Shown: positions 26,313-35,252, counted from the first letter of the stretch. The stretch is DNA of 64,000 nt from Pedobacter metabolipauper (GCF_004362715.1 NZ_SNYC01000006.1:372001-436000); one strand, 5' to 3'. Translations and numbers: made by a program. Notes: generated from the sequence alone by a model not told the origin.

Positions 26313-27671
26313 TTACTTGTTTTTTGATTGCATCGTACCCATATCTTTTTTTAATTCAAAGATTGCCAGCTTTTTTGTTGTGGAGGTAACTTTATAGCGG
26401 TTGTCTTGCCTTAGTCCGGCAATCCAGATTACTTCTCCATTTCCATTTATAAGGATTGGAGTTACCTCTTTTTCATTAAGCGGTACCTTCTCGTCAATAA
26501 AGAAATTGCTCAGTTTCTTAAATGTGCTCATCCCCATTGGCATAAAGTGGTCACCATCCTGACGTGTCCGCACAATCAATGGATAAATCAGCAGGTCTGC
26601 ATCTACAAATGCTTTAGCCATTGTTTTTTCAAAGAAAGGTGTACCGGAATAAGTTACCAGAATTTCCTGCTGCAGGGTGCGTACTCCTGCATCGTGAGTA
26701 TGAATAAATGCAATGGGAGTTTCTTCGGTATTAAAGACGCTTACAATTAAGTACTCCCGGTCTATGATCAAACGGTGAGTGGTACTGTAAAAGCATGTCC
26801 CGCTTTGCTTACCTAATGCATGAAGCAGATCTGAAACAATAGACTCTGTAAACCCAAAGGTCCTCAACAGTTCAAAACACAATAATTTTTGAGGCACCAG
26901 GGCATTAATTTTAGCGATTGAGATATAAATGCCATGCTGTTTCTCTATAAACAATTCCTGTTTTAATGCGGCAACTACGTTTTGCAATACCAATTCTGTA
27001 TCTGAAAAACGCTGGATATTGTGTTCAAATGTATGTTCCAGGTTGGGGTTGATCTCTTTAAGCTGGGGGATCACATTTAACCTGATCTTATTGCGTGCGT
27101 AATTGGCCGTCAGGTTGGAACTGTCTTCTACAAAATCGAGATCATTTTCATCAATAAGCCCATCAATATCCTTTCGGGACATGAATAAGAGCGGACGGAT
27201 CAATTTGCCTCTTTTTGGTAAAATTCCATGAAGTCCGGCAATTCCTGTACCGCGGGTAAGGTTCAATAAAACCGTTTCTATGGCATCATCCTGATGCTGG
27301 GCCAATGCGATTGCATCGTAGTTATGGATCTGCCTGATCTCTTCAAACCACTCATACCTTAAAATCCTTGCAGCCATCTGCGTAGATACCTTATGTTCGG
27401 CGGCATAATCTTTGGTTTTAAAATGCGTTACATAGAACGGTACGGATAAAGTTGCTGCGAGCATTTTTACAAAGCTTTCATCCCTTTGAGATTCATCAGC
27501 CCTTAAATTAAAATTGCAGTGTGCTATACCAAACTCGTAGCCTGCAAGTTTAAACAAATGGGTCATCAGAACAGAATCTTTACCCCCGCTTACAGCCAGT
27601 AAAACCCGGCCTTGTGGTGTAAAGAGATTGTTTTGACTGATAAAGTCGATAAAGCTTTGAAGAGGTAACAT
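26313..27671 (-). CDS. tilS: tRNA(Ile)-lysidine synthase
   Basis: A 452-residue N-type ATP pyrophosphatase that makes lysidine at C34 of tRNA-Ile2. The PP-loop SGGKDSVLMTHLF is at about 29-41. The second motif is HCNFNLRADESQRDE, and AQHQDDAIETVLLNLTRGTG carries conserved catalytic residues. The C-terminal TilS domain contains RTRQDGDHFMPMGM and KLSNFFIDEKVP. Length is normal. The promoter is leaderless in geometry: TATTTTTG, four bases, ATG. Confidence 0.95.
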   Translation of the reverse strand: MLPLQSFIDFISQNNLFTPQGRVLLAVSGGKDSVLMTHLFKLAGYEFGIAHCNFNLRADESQRDESFVKMLAATLSVPFYVTHFKTKDYAAEHKVSTQMAARILRYEWFEEIRQIHNYDAIALAQHQDDAIETVLLNLTRGTGIAGLHGILPKRGKLIRPLLFMSRKDIDGLIDENDLDFVEDSSNLTANYARNKIRLNVIPQLKEINPNLEHTFEHNIQRFSDTELVLQNVVAALKQELFIEKQHGIYISIAKINALVPQKLLCFELLRTFGFTESIVSDLLHALGKQSGTCFYSTTHRLIIDREYLIVSVFNTEETPIAFIHTHDAGVRTLQQEILVTYSGTPFFEKTMAKAFVDADLLIYPLIVRTRQDGDHFMPMGMSTFKKLSNFFIDEKVPLNEKEVTPILINGNGEVIWIAGLRQDNRYKVTSTTKKLAIFELKKDMGTMQSKNK

Positions 27672-27675
27672 CTTT

Positions 27676-27683
27676 CAAAAATA
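27676..27683 (-). promoter_or_regulatory. Promoter -7 box TATTTTTG for tilS (leaderless geometry)
   Basis: On the minus strand TATTTTTG is followed by AAAG and then the tilS ATG, a spacing of exactly four bases. Confidence 0.6.
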
Positions 27684-27757
27684 TTTAATTAAAACCATAA
27701 TGAGCATATGCATACAAATATTAATGAATAAGCCCATGAAAATGGCAACCAAAAAAC

Positions 27758-27765
27758 TAACTTTG
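27758..27765 (+). promoter_or_regulatory. Promoter -7 box TAACTTTG for the OstA-like gene (leaderless geometry)
   Basis: TAACTTTG is followed by TAAC and then a GTG start codon, again exactly four bases. The close promoter supports GTG 27770 as the true start. Confidence 0.65.
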
Positions 27766-27769
27766 TAAC

Positions 27770-30043
27770 GTGCAGAAAATACGCTTTTTCTTAATCCTAT
27801 TCGTACTCCCAATCTCTTTGCTTGCGCAACAGAGAACCAAGATCTTTCTACAAAGTTCTACACGCGGAACTACGGTTAAAGACATCTCTTATTTAAGAAA
27901 TCCAGTGTTTCAGCATGCCGGGGCTGTTCTTTCGTGCGACAGTGCTGTATATTATGAAAAACAGAATGTTTTTGAGGCATTTGACAATGTGCACATTGTA
28001 CAGGGTGATACCATCAATATTTATTCTACCCGGTTAACATACAATGGAAATACAAAAATAGCCCACTTAACCGACAATGTACGGATGATTGATAAGGAAT
28101 CTATCTTAACCACCAACATTCTTGATTACAATATGGGCATTAAGGTGGGTACCTATGTACAGGGCGGAAAGATTGTAAATAAGGATGTAACGCTAACCAG
28201 TAAAAATGGTTACTATTTTTCGAATACCCGCGATGCGTATTTTAGATATAATGTAGTGGTGGTAACCCCTCAAAGCACCATTAAATCTGATTCATTAGTT
28301 TACAACACCTTAACCAACTGGGCATTTTTTCATGGCCCTACCAACATTTCCGGTAAAGGCGACAATTTATACACAGAAGACGGTGCTTACAATACAAAGA
28401 CTGAATATGCCTATTTTGGTAAGAAGAATTTATATACCAATGGCAGCAAGTCTTTAAAAGGAGATAGCTTGTATTACGATGGCATTGCCGGTTACGGTAA
28501 AGCAATACGGAACATTGTTTTTAAAGACACCTCTGATAAAACAATCTTGTATGGTCAAAAGGGAATGTACTACAAGATTGATGAGCGTGCGGTAGTTACT
28601 AAAAATGCCTATGTAGGTCAGGGTACCAAAGATTCTATTAAAATAAACAACAAACTACAGCCTGATACCATATGGATTGGTGCTGACACCCTGGTTACTC
28701 AAATGGTATTGCAAAAAACATTGAAGCTTATTGAATTCCCTATTTTGAAAAAGGATAATGAGCTGGGCGAAGAAGAAGGGCCTGAAGAACCCAAGATAGG
28801 CGCAAAGCCCAGGGCTGCTGCAAGAAAACCAGAACCGGTGGCTTCCAGCGCAGCTCCTAAAAAACTAAGCAAGCAAGAGAAAAAAGAAGCTGCCAAGCTG
28901 AAAGACAGTGTTTCTACGGACAGCATTGGAATAAAGAAACCCGATATCGTATCTATTAAAGATTCTATAAAGCTGAAGATTCCAGATAGTACGCTTAAGA
29001 AAGCAAACCTTGCAACAATCAAAGATTCTATAAAAGTCAAGATTCCAGACAGCGTTCTCAAGAAAGCAAACCTTGGGATGATCAAAGACTCCTTAAAGGT
29101 TAAGATTCCTGACAGTACCTTAAAAAAAGTGGATAGCCTGGCTAAGAAGACCGACAGTCTGATTAAGAAAACAATAGACCCGCAAAAAGCTAAAGCCGTT
29201 GTAAGTGCAAAGGCTAAGGATGCTGCTGCAGCCATTAGTAAGCCTGGCGCAGTTAAAGATCTGTTGAAAAAGCCGGGGCTTAATGATTCCTTACCGGTAA
29301 ACCCACTGGATACGATAAAAGCCAGGTCCATTAAGGCTTTTCATAACGTACGTGTTTATAAATCCAATATGCAGGCTGTAGCAGATTCTTTATTTTATAC
29401 CAGTGCAGATTCAACACTGCGATGGTACGGAAGTCCGATCATCTGGTCGCAGGGATCTCAACAGACTGGAGATACGATTCACCTGCGCTTAAAAAACAAT
29501 AAATTAAATACGCTGCAGGTATTGAAAAATGGTTTTCTTGTTAATGTGAATGCAGACTCTGCTAAATTTAACCAGGTTAAAGGTAAACTGATTACAGCAT
29601 TCTTTAACGACAAAGGAGAGCTGATGACCATGTTTGTTGATGGGAATGCGGAAAGTGTGTACAACAACCGCCGGGAAAAAGACAGTGTTTATATAGAAAT
29701 GAGCCAAACGGTAAGCAGCAGGATCAAGGTTCTCTTTAAGAATAAAGAGATCCATACCATTCTGAATATAAAGGATACTGAAGGTATTAAGGTTCCAATT
29801 GCTGAGTTAAAAGCCGACGTAATCCTTACCGGTTTTATCTGGAAACCTGAACTCCGGCCACTTTCTAAAAAGGAGGTGATCAATGGTAAGGCTAAACCGA
29901 AAGGTAAAGCAGCAACAGCAGTAAAAAAAATCATTAGTCCGACTAAGTCAGCGCTTACACCTGGCAAAAAAGCTACAGAGGCTCCGGCTGCTCCATCCAA
30001 CAGAAAAACAGCGGCTAAGCCTGGTCTTTCAAGAAGGCAATAA
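27770..30043 (+). CDS. OstA/LptA-like organic solvent tolerance protein with central repeats
   Basis: A 757-residue exported protein. GTG start, signal peptide (MQKIRFFLILFVLPISLLAQ), then an OstA/LptA-like beta-jellyroll region (about 22-330) with repeated patterns such as DSAVYYEKQNVFEAFDNVHI and GDTINIYSTRLTYNG. A Lys/Ala/Pro-rich linker (about 335-515) contains three 21-residue repeats, and a second OstA-like stretch follows (about 520-690; FHNVRVYKSNMQAVADSLFY). It should carry lipopolysaccharide across the periplasm, as LptA does. The end is basic and Pro/Ala-rich. Its last 29 bases overlap the convergent rdgB. Confidence 0.87.
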   Translation: MQKIRFFLILFVLPISLLAQQRTKIFLQSSTRGTTVKDISYLRNPVFQHAGAVLSCDSAVYYEKQNVFEAFDNVHIVQGDTINIYSTRLTYNGNTKIAHLTDNVRMIDKESILTTNILDYNMGIKVGTYVQGGKIVNKDVTLTSKNGYYFSNTRDAYFRYNVVVVTPQSTIKSDSLVYNTLTNWAFFHGPTNISGKGDNLYTEDGAYNTKTEYAYFGKKNLYTNGSKSLKGDSLYYDGIAGYGKAIRNIVFKDTSDKTILYGQKGMYYKIDERAVVTKNAYVGQGTKDSIKINNKLQPDTIWIGADTLVTQMVLQKTLKLIEFPILKKDNELGEEEGPEEPKIGAKPRAAARKPEPVASSAAPKKLSKQEKKEAAKLKDSVSTDSIGIKKPDIVSIKDSIKLKIPDSTLKKANLATIKDSIKVKIPDSVLKKANLGMIKDSLKVKIPDSTLKKVDSLAKKTDSLIKKTIDPQKAKAVVSAKAKDAAAAISKPGAVKDLLKKPGLNDSLPVNPLDTIKARSIKAFHNVRVYKSNMQAVADSLFYTSADSTLRWYGSPIIWSQGSQQTGDTIHLRLKNNKLNTLQVLKNGFLVNVNADSAKFNQVKGKLITAFFNDKGELMTMFVDGNAESVYNNRREKDSVYIEMSQTVSSRIKVLFKNKEIHTILNIKDTEGIKVPIAELKADVILTGFIWKPELRPLSKKEVINGKAKPKGKAATAVKKIISPTKSALTPGKKATEAPAAPSNRKTAAKPGLSRRQ
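28955..29143 (+). repeat. Three tandem 63-bp repeats in the OstA-like gene
   Basis: Units start at 28955, 29018 and 29081 and encode IKDSIKxKIPDSxLKKANL plus two residues. The spacing is exact, and the third copy diverges at its end. Confidence 0.9.
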
Positions 30044-30596
30044 GTTTTTTCATGGCTATTGCCCTATGACTGATCTCATTCTTTTCGGCCATGCTCATCT
30101 GCGCAAAAGTGCGGTCATACCCCTCAGGCTCAAATATAGGATCATAACCGAAACCCTGGTCGCCAACGGGTGTTTCGCGGATATTTCCATAAACTACCCC
30201 TTCAAAAAAGAAGTTTTCATCTCCTTTAACCAGGGAAATGACGGTTTTAAAATGTGCCTTTCTATTCTCTACGCCTGTTAGTTTGCTTAATACCAGTTCC
30301 AGGTTCTTACGGTCGTCCCTTTCTCCTGAATAACGGGCAGAAAAAATTCCGGGCTCGTTATTTAGTGCATCAATCTCCAATCCGCTGTCATCGGCAAAGC
30401 AATCCATTTGATAATGCTCAGCAACATAGCTGCTTTTTAATGCTGCATTTTCTTCAAAAGAATCTCCCGTTTCAGGAATATCGACCAGGCAGCCAATGTC
30501 AGTTAGATTAAGTACCCGGTATTGGTTTTCGAGCAGCTTTCCTACTTCTTCTGTTTTATATTTATTATTGGTTGCAAATACTAATTCAGGTATCAT
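30015..30596 (-). CDS. rdgB: RdgB/HAM1-family non-canonical purine NTP pyrophosphatase
   Basis: A 193-residue ITP/XTP pyrophosphatase that cleans the nucleotide pool. Family motifs: ELVFATNNKYKTEEV at the N-terminus, FADDSGLEIDALNNEPGIFS with the catalytic aspartate, GVVYGNIRETPVG, GFGYDPIFEPEG and SHRAIAMKKL. The start is ATG 30596, which overlaps the stop of the upstream gene in an ATGA, so translation is coupled. An ORF start nine codons upstream lies in the preceding gene and does not fit the family. Confidence 0.95.
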   Translation of the reverse strand: MIPELVFATNNKYKTEEVGKLLENQYRVLNLTDIGCLVDIPETGDSFEENAALKSSYVAEHYQMDCFADDSGLEIDALNNEPGIFSARYSGERDDRKNLELVLSKLTGVENRKAHFKTVISLVKGDENFFFEGVVYGNIRETPVGDQGFGYDPIFEPEGYDRTFAQMSMAEKNEISHRAIAMKKLIAFLKDQA

Positions 30597-31228
30597 ATTC
30601 CCAGTTTCTGTAAACTTCCCCACAATGTTTTCTTTCTATTTTGATCTGCATCCAGCTTTCTTAATTCCTGTGCAAAGATCAGTTTAACATTACCTTCCAT
30701 AACCAATGTATTTTCAGGATGGCCTTGCAAACCGAGTTGCTCAGGAGCAACCCCAAATGCAAAGATCAGAACACTCGAAAAGTGGCTTTGCAACATTTGG
30801 AAATCAGCCGTATGATAACCTGCATAATTCAGCAAGGCAAAATCGTTGGCAGACAGGTTAACTGACTTTACAATTTTACGGAGCAGTTCTCTGCCTTTCT
30901 CATCGCTAACCTCATTTTCAGCATCATTTACCAGGATGAGGATGTTGCGTTTATTGTTGCCTAAAAATTTAAATACAGGAACTGTTTTCATCGGTTCAAC
31001 AACAGGTGGTACAGCTTCAATAACAAACGGTGCGGCTTCAACTACAGGCAGTACAGTTACGGCTGGCATATATCCTGACGTAGTTTGCACAGCTTCAACC
31101 GGTACTTCATCCGTTACCGGCAAGTTCATTTCTGCTTTCAACACTGGCTCTGGCTCATTGACCAGGTAAATATCATCGGTAAAAAATAAACGTAAAGCTT
31201 CTTTATTCGTTGTAAGCTGACTAAGCAT
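30593..31228 (-). CDS. Unknown protein with Pro/Val-rich linker, possibly HolD-like
   Basis: A 211-residue protein. After a short N-terminal part there is a Val/Pro/Glu-rich stretch (about 35-80) and then a compact alpha/beta domain: NILILVNDAENEVSDEKGRE, ALLNYAGYHT, SSVLIFAFGVAPEQLGL, and a final helix with FAQELRKLDADQNRKKTLWG. The central strand pattern and the terminal K-x-x-LW helix recall the psi subunit of DNA polymerase III (HolD), but that is only a resemblance read by eye. It is cytosolic and translationally coupled (ATGA) to rdgB. Function is otherwise unknown. Confidence 0.6.
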   Translation of the reverse strand: MLSQLTTNKEALRLFFTDDIYLVNEPEPVLKAEMNLPVTDEVPVEAVQTTSGYMPAVTVLPVVEAAPFVIEAVPPVVEPMKTVPVFKFLGNNKRNILILVNDAENEVSDEKGRELLRKIVKSVNLSANDFALLNYAGYHTADFQMLQSHFSSVLIFAFGVAPEQLGLQGHPENTLVMEGNVKLIFAQELRKLDADQNRKKTLWGSLQKLGI

Positions 31229-31338
31229 TCCTGATAAATTTATTAAATATCTTTTTTCTGTTAAAATTAGTTAAATATCTCATTATAGTGCCTATATTTA
31301 TTACTTTTATACCTTAAAATTTACACCATAAATCTTTT

Positions 31339-31929
31339 GTGAGAAAAGTTTATTGCATCCTGTTCTGCTTTCTTTTTATTGTTGGTGCGGCTGCGCAAAA
31401 TGTTGCAGTAATCAATGGAAAGGCTATAAGCAACAAAGAATTTATGTGGTTTTATAAGAAGAACCATTCCGGCAATGCCAATGTTTCATTTGATGACCTG
31501 TCGTCTTACCTTAACTTATATGTGAATTTTAAGCTTAAGGTTTTAGATGCAAAAAAAATGGGTCTTGATAAAGACACAGCCTATATTGCTGAGGTTGAAA
31601 ATTATGAGTACGCTTTGCATACTCAAAAAAGAATATCAAAGACCAATGCAGAATTTGTATTTATTATGAATGAATACCGGGATGCTGTGCTGATGTTTAA
31701 CCTTTCAGAGATGAAGATCTGGAATAAGGCACAGAACGATGAAAGCTTGCTCCGCAGCTTTTATGAAAAGAATAAAGACGCTTATTTGCAGCGTCCCTTT
31801 GAAGAAGTAAGCGGACAGGTAATTGTAGATTACCAAAGAAAACTGGAGCGTGATTGGGTAGAATCCCTAAAAAAGACCTACACTGTAAAGATATACCAGG
31901 ATGAATTAAGAAAATTAGCCAAATTATAA
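31339..31929 (+). CDS. Short SurA-like exported protein without a parvulin domain
   Basis: A 196-residue protein with a GTG start and signal peptide (MRKVYCILFCFLFIVGAAAQ). The N-terminal part (VAVINGKAISNKEFMWFYKK, SYLNLYVNFKLKVLDAKKMG) resembles the SurA-type N-terminal chaperone region of Bacteroidota parvulins. The end (FEEVSGQVIVDYQRKLERDW, then SLKKTYTVKI) resembles the C-terminal chaperone part of the same proteins. The isomerase domains that normally separate them are absent. It lies 63 bases before a full SurA-like gene on the same strand, so a chaperone-only companion is likely. Confidence 0.75.
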   Translation: MRKVYCILFCFLFIVGAAAQNVAVINGKAISNKEFMWFYKKNHSGNANVSFDDLSSYLNLYVNFKLKVLDAKKMGLDKDTAYIAEVENYEYALHTQKRISKTNAEFVFIMNEYRDAVLMFNLSEMKIWNKAQNDESLLRSFYEKNKDAYLQRPFEEVSGQVIVDYQRKLERDWVESLKKTYTVKIYQDELRKLAKL

Positions 31930-31955
31930 ATGGCACCAGTAGCGTATATAATTGT

Positions 31956-31963
31956 TAAATTTG
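31956..31963 (+). promoter_or_regulatory. Promoter -7 box TAAATTTG for the SurA-like/moxR genes
   Basis: TAAATTTG fits TAnnTTTG and lies 29 bases before the ATG at 31993. Confidence 0.55.
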
Positions 31964-31992
31964 CAAAATAGAATATAATCGAATAACTATAA

Positions 31993-33360
31993 ATGAAGAA
32001 ACTTTTAATAATCACAAGCGGTCTTATCTGCTTGTTTTTAAACACACAGGCACAAAATAAGAATCTGGACAAAATTGTTGCACAGCTGGGAAATAACATC
32101 ATTTTATTATCAGAACTAAACCAGCAGTATGCCCAATATCTGAATAGTGGAAATCCTGAAGACGACAAAGTAAAGTGCTATTTTCTTCAACGGTTACTTA
32201 CCCAGAAATTACTTAAACAACAAGCAGAAATTGACTCTGTTTATGTAGAAGAATCTGATGTAGACCAGGAAGTAGACAAACGGATGCGTAGCCAAATTAG
32301 CCGTGCCGGCGGACAAGAGCGGTTAGAACAGTTCTTAAACCGTTCTGTATTGCAGTACAAGGATGAGATCAGACCTGAAATTAAGGAACAACTGATTGCA
32401 TACAAGATGCAGCAAAAAATTACAGAGAATGTAAATGTTACCCCATTAGAGGTAAAGCGTTATTTTGAAACTTATAAAAAGGATAGTCTTCCGGATATCC
32501 CTACGGAGTTTGAAATTGGTGAGATTGTTCTTTATCCAAAATTAAATAAAGAAGAGAAACAACGGGCAAAAGATAAAATTGAAGCTCTACGCCTAAGGGT
32601 TAAAGCCGGAGAAGACTTTGGTTTTTTGGCTAAGTCTTATTCCGAAGATCCCGGATCTGCTGCTGAAGGCGGAGATCTTGGCTTTTTTGACCGTGCAGGA
32701 ATGGTAAAAGAATTTAGTGCCTGGTCATTTAAGTTAAAACCGGGAGAAATGTCACCTGTTTTCGAAACGGAGCATGGTTTCCACTTTCTTCAGGTTGTTG
32801 AACGTCGCGGAGAACAGGTTAATGCCCGTCATATCCTGATCCGTCCGCAAACTACTCCTCAGAGTTTAGAGCGTATTAAACTTCAGGCAGACACCATTTA
32901 CAAGAACATTCTGGATAAAAAACTTCCTTTTGCTGCTGCTGCATCTCTATATTCAGACAACAAAGACTCACAATATAATGGTGGTATGTTGTTGTATGCA
33001 GATGAAGTTACCACAAGAACTACTTTCATTCCTGCAGACAAAGTAGACCCGAAGGTATTCCTTGTGGTAGATACCATGCATGCAGGTGAGGTTTCAAAAC
33101 CAGTTGCCTTTTCTAGCCCTGAAACAGGTAAAGAAGGATATAAAATACTGTATCTTAAATCAAAGATCGCTCCCCACAAAGGAAGTCTTGAGCAGGATTA
33201 TACGAAGTTCAAAGAAAAAGCACAGCAGGAAAAAGTAGAACGTTCATTGAGTGAATGGTTTGAAAAAAGAAGAGAAAATACCTATATCAAAATAGACAGT
33301 GAGTTTACGGATTGTGATGAATTGAAGATATGGAATAAACCCACCACAGCTAAAAATTAA
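31993..33360 (+). CDS. SurA-like periplasmic chaperone with two parvulin domains
   Basis: A 455-residue exported peptidyl-prolyl isomerase for outer-membrane protein folding. Signal peptide (LLIITSGLICLFLNTQAQ), SurA N-terminal domain (LDKIVAQLGNNIILLSELNQ, about 20-165), first parvulin domain (about 170-275; FGFLAKSYSEDPGSAAEGGD, EHGFHFLQVVERRGEQ) and a second one (about 280-385) that is more diverged. Its C-terminal helix returns to the chaperone fold. The moxR gene begins seven bases after the stop, so they are co-transcribed. Confidence 0.92.
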   Translation: MKKLLIITSGLICLFLNTQAQNKNLDKIVAQLGNNIILLSELNQQYAQYLNSGNPEDDKVKCYFLQRLLTQKLLKQQAEIDSVYVEESDVDQEVDKRMRSQISRAGGQERLEQFLNRSVLQYKDEIRPEIKEQLIAYKMQQKITENVNVTPLEVKRYFETYKKDSLPDIPTEFEIGEIVLYPKLNKEEKQRAKDKIEALRLRVKAGEDFGFLAKSYSEDPGSAAEGGDLGFFDRAGMVKEFSAWSFKLKPGEMSPVFETEHGFHFLQVVERRGEQVNARHILIRPQTTPQSLERIKLQADTIYKNILDKKLPFAAAASLYSDNKDSQYNGGMLLYADEVTTRTTFIPADKVDPKVFLVVDTMHAGEVSKPVAFSSPETGKEGYKILYLKSKIAPHKGSLEQDYTKFKEKAQQEKVERSLSEWFEKRRENTYIKIDSEFTDCDELKIWNKPTTAKN

Positions 33361-33367
33361 CTACTCT

Positions 33368-34330
33368 ATGCAGTTTGAAAATGATATTAAGGCAGTAGAT
33401 GCGCTGCACCAGGCATACAAAAATATAAGCACAGAAATAGGCAAGATCGTTATTGGACAAGAGCAGGTTATTAAATCTGTTCTTATTTCCATTTTCAGTA
33501 ATGGCCATTGCCTGCTTGTTGGCGTACCTGGTTTAGCAAAAACATTACTAGTTCAAACTGTTGCAGATGTAATGGACCTTAACTTTAACAGGATCCAGTT
33601 TACACCAGATCTGATGCCGAGTGATATTATCGGTGCTGAGATCCTGGGCGAAGACCGGAACTTTAAGTTTATTCATGGACCAATATTCTCAAATATTATC
33701 CTGGCGGACGAAATTAACCGGACCCCGCCAAAGACACAAGCCGCCCTGTTAGAAGCAATGCAGGAAAAAGCAGTTACTGCCGCGGGGCAAAGGCATGTAT
33801 TGCCAAAACCATTTTTCGTGCTGGCTACACAAAACCCCATTGAGCAGGAAGGCACATATCCGCTTCCTGAGGCTCAGCTAGACCGCTTCATGTTTAACGT
33901 CCACCTGGGTTATCCTTCCTTTGCTGATGAGCTTACCATTGTTAAAAATACAACCAGTAATAACACCGTTAAACTGAACAAATTAATAAACGCAGAGCAG
34001 ATACAATATTTCCAGAAACTGATTAGAAATATTCCTATTACAGACAATGTGGTGGAATATGCAGTAAAATTAGCCAGCAAAACGCGTCCGTATACACCAC
34101 TTGCAACAGAAGATGTAAATAAATACATCAGCTGGGGTGCTGGTCCGCGTGCCTCTCAGTTCCTCGTTATAGGTGCAAAGTGCCATGCCGCAATTTCAGG
34201 AAAATATGCGCCGGATATTGAAGACGTTCAAGCGGTAGCTGAAGCGATCCTTCGCCATAGAATTGTTCGTAATTATCGTGCAGAAGCTGAAGGCCTGTCT
34301 ATAGAACACATCATTAAAAACCTGTTCTAA
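33368..34330 (+). CDS. MoxR-type AAA+ ATPase
   Basis: A 320-residue MoxR ATPase. Walker A GVPGLAKTLLVQ (about 56-67), Walker B IILADEINRTPPKTQ (about 114-128), sensor region FVLATQNPIEQEGTYPLPEA and the C-terminal lid. MoxR proteins act as chaperones for VWA-domain or DUF58 proteins, but none follows here, since the next gene is convergent. An 8-bp inverted repeat (AACCTGTT/AACAGGTT, 34319-34342) at the stop codon may be a weak two-way terminator. Confidence 0.93.
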   Translation: MQFENDIKAVDALHQAYKNISTEIGKIVIGQEQVIKSVLISIFSNGHCLLVGVPGLAKTLLVQTVADVMDLNFNRIQFTPDLMPSDIIGAEILGEDRNFKFIHGPIFSNIILADEINRTPPKTQAALLEAMQEKAVTAAGQRHVLPKPFFVLATQNPIEQEGTYPLPEAQLDRFMFNVHLGYPSFADELTIVKNTTSNNTVKLNKLINAEQIQYFQKLIRNIPITDNVVEYAVKLASKTRPYTPLATEDVNKYISWGAGPRASQFLVIGAKCHAAISGKYAPDIEDVQAVAEAILRHRIVRNYRAEAEGLSIEHIIKNLF

Positions 34331-34340
34331 AAATAACAGG

Positions 34341-35231
34341 TTAAAGTTCTTCCAGTACTTTCTTATATAGATTTGGATAATCGGTAATTACCCCATCAAC
34401 TCCAAGATTGATCAGGTATTTCATGTCTTTGGCAGAGTTTACCGTCCAGGGTATGATCTTTACCCCTGCTGCATGGCATCGATCAATTAAGCCCTTCCCT
34501 ACCAATACGGAATACGGACTATATACGGTTGGCTTAAAACCGAGGTCATTGATATTGACTTCAAAATCTATTTTTTCATCAATCAGCAAAGCTGTTTTTA
34601 TTTTGGGGTAATGTATATGCAAATACTGCAGCGTGCGGATATCAAAAGACTGGATGGTTACCCGTTTAGCGATCTTTTTGGCATTTACAATCTTCATGAT
34701 CAGCTCTACAAATTCAGCGGGTTCCGGTTGAAATTCATTGTCTCCATTGGGAATGGTCTTTGTTTCAATGCTGAATTCAGGCTTTGGCAGTTTGTTCGCT
34801 TTAACATAAGCCTCAACCGCATCAATGGTTTCGGTTAACAGGGGCTTATACACTTTAAACTTTTGCTGGTATGGAAACCGGTTATGAACCTTGCTTCCTA
34901 CATCAAACCCTTTAACATCTTCATAATCCATTTTATAGATGTTATAGTTTTTCTGGTCTTTCAGTGTAATTGGCTTTCCATCTGGCCTCAGGCTAAATTC
35001 ATGATTAAAATAAGGTTCCTGAGAGAGGACTACTTTCTTATCCTTTGAAATAACGGTATTCATTGTCAGCGTACTGGCACCCAGATCCAATGCCTTCAAC
35101 ATTCCTTCAATGGTATTTTCGGGCATAATACCGCGAGCACCACGATTGCCCTGCAAATCAAACTTCTGAGCAGCTGACTGCAGGCAGATCAGCATAAAAG
35201 CAATTAGAAATAGATCTGATCTTCTCATCAT
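34341..35231 (-). CDS. Glycerophosphodiester phosphodiesterase-family protein with lost catalytic residues
   Basis: A 296-residue exported GDPD-fold protein. The signal peptide is followed by the family start FDLQGNRGARGIMPENTIEG. In active enzymes this reads HRG, then E-x-D and an H after the third strand; here they are Asn29, Thr56-Met-Asn58 and Gln71 (SQEP instead of SHEP). A later conserved glutamate and lysine (FSIETK) remain and the fold looks complete, ending in PWTVNSAKDMKYLINLGVDG. Hence hydrolase activity is doubtful. It follows the NTF2-like gene by 21 bases on the same strand. Family sure, activity unlikely. Confidence 0.85.
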   Translation of the reverse strand: MMRRSDLFLIAFMLICLQSAAQKFDLQGNRGARGIMPENTIEGMLKALDLGASTLTMNTVISKDKKVVLSQEPYFNHEFSLRPDGKPITLKDQKNYNIYKMDYEDVKGFDVGSKVHNRFPYQQKFKVYKPLLTETIDAVEAYVKANKLPKPEFSIETKTIPNGDNEFQPEPAEFVELIMKIVNAKKIAKRVTIQSFDIRTLQYLHIHYPKIKTALLIDEKIDFEVNINDLGFKPTVYSPYSVLVGKGLIDRCHAAGVKIIPWTVNSAKDMKYLINLGVDGVITDYPNLYKKVLEEL

Positions 35232-35252
35232 TCTTAACGTTGTTAACCTTCT

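Noticed and set aside
28699-29331. 210-codon minus-strand open frame with FxxSLI repeats
   Set aside because: Antisense to the repetitive linker of the OstA-like gene.
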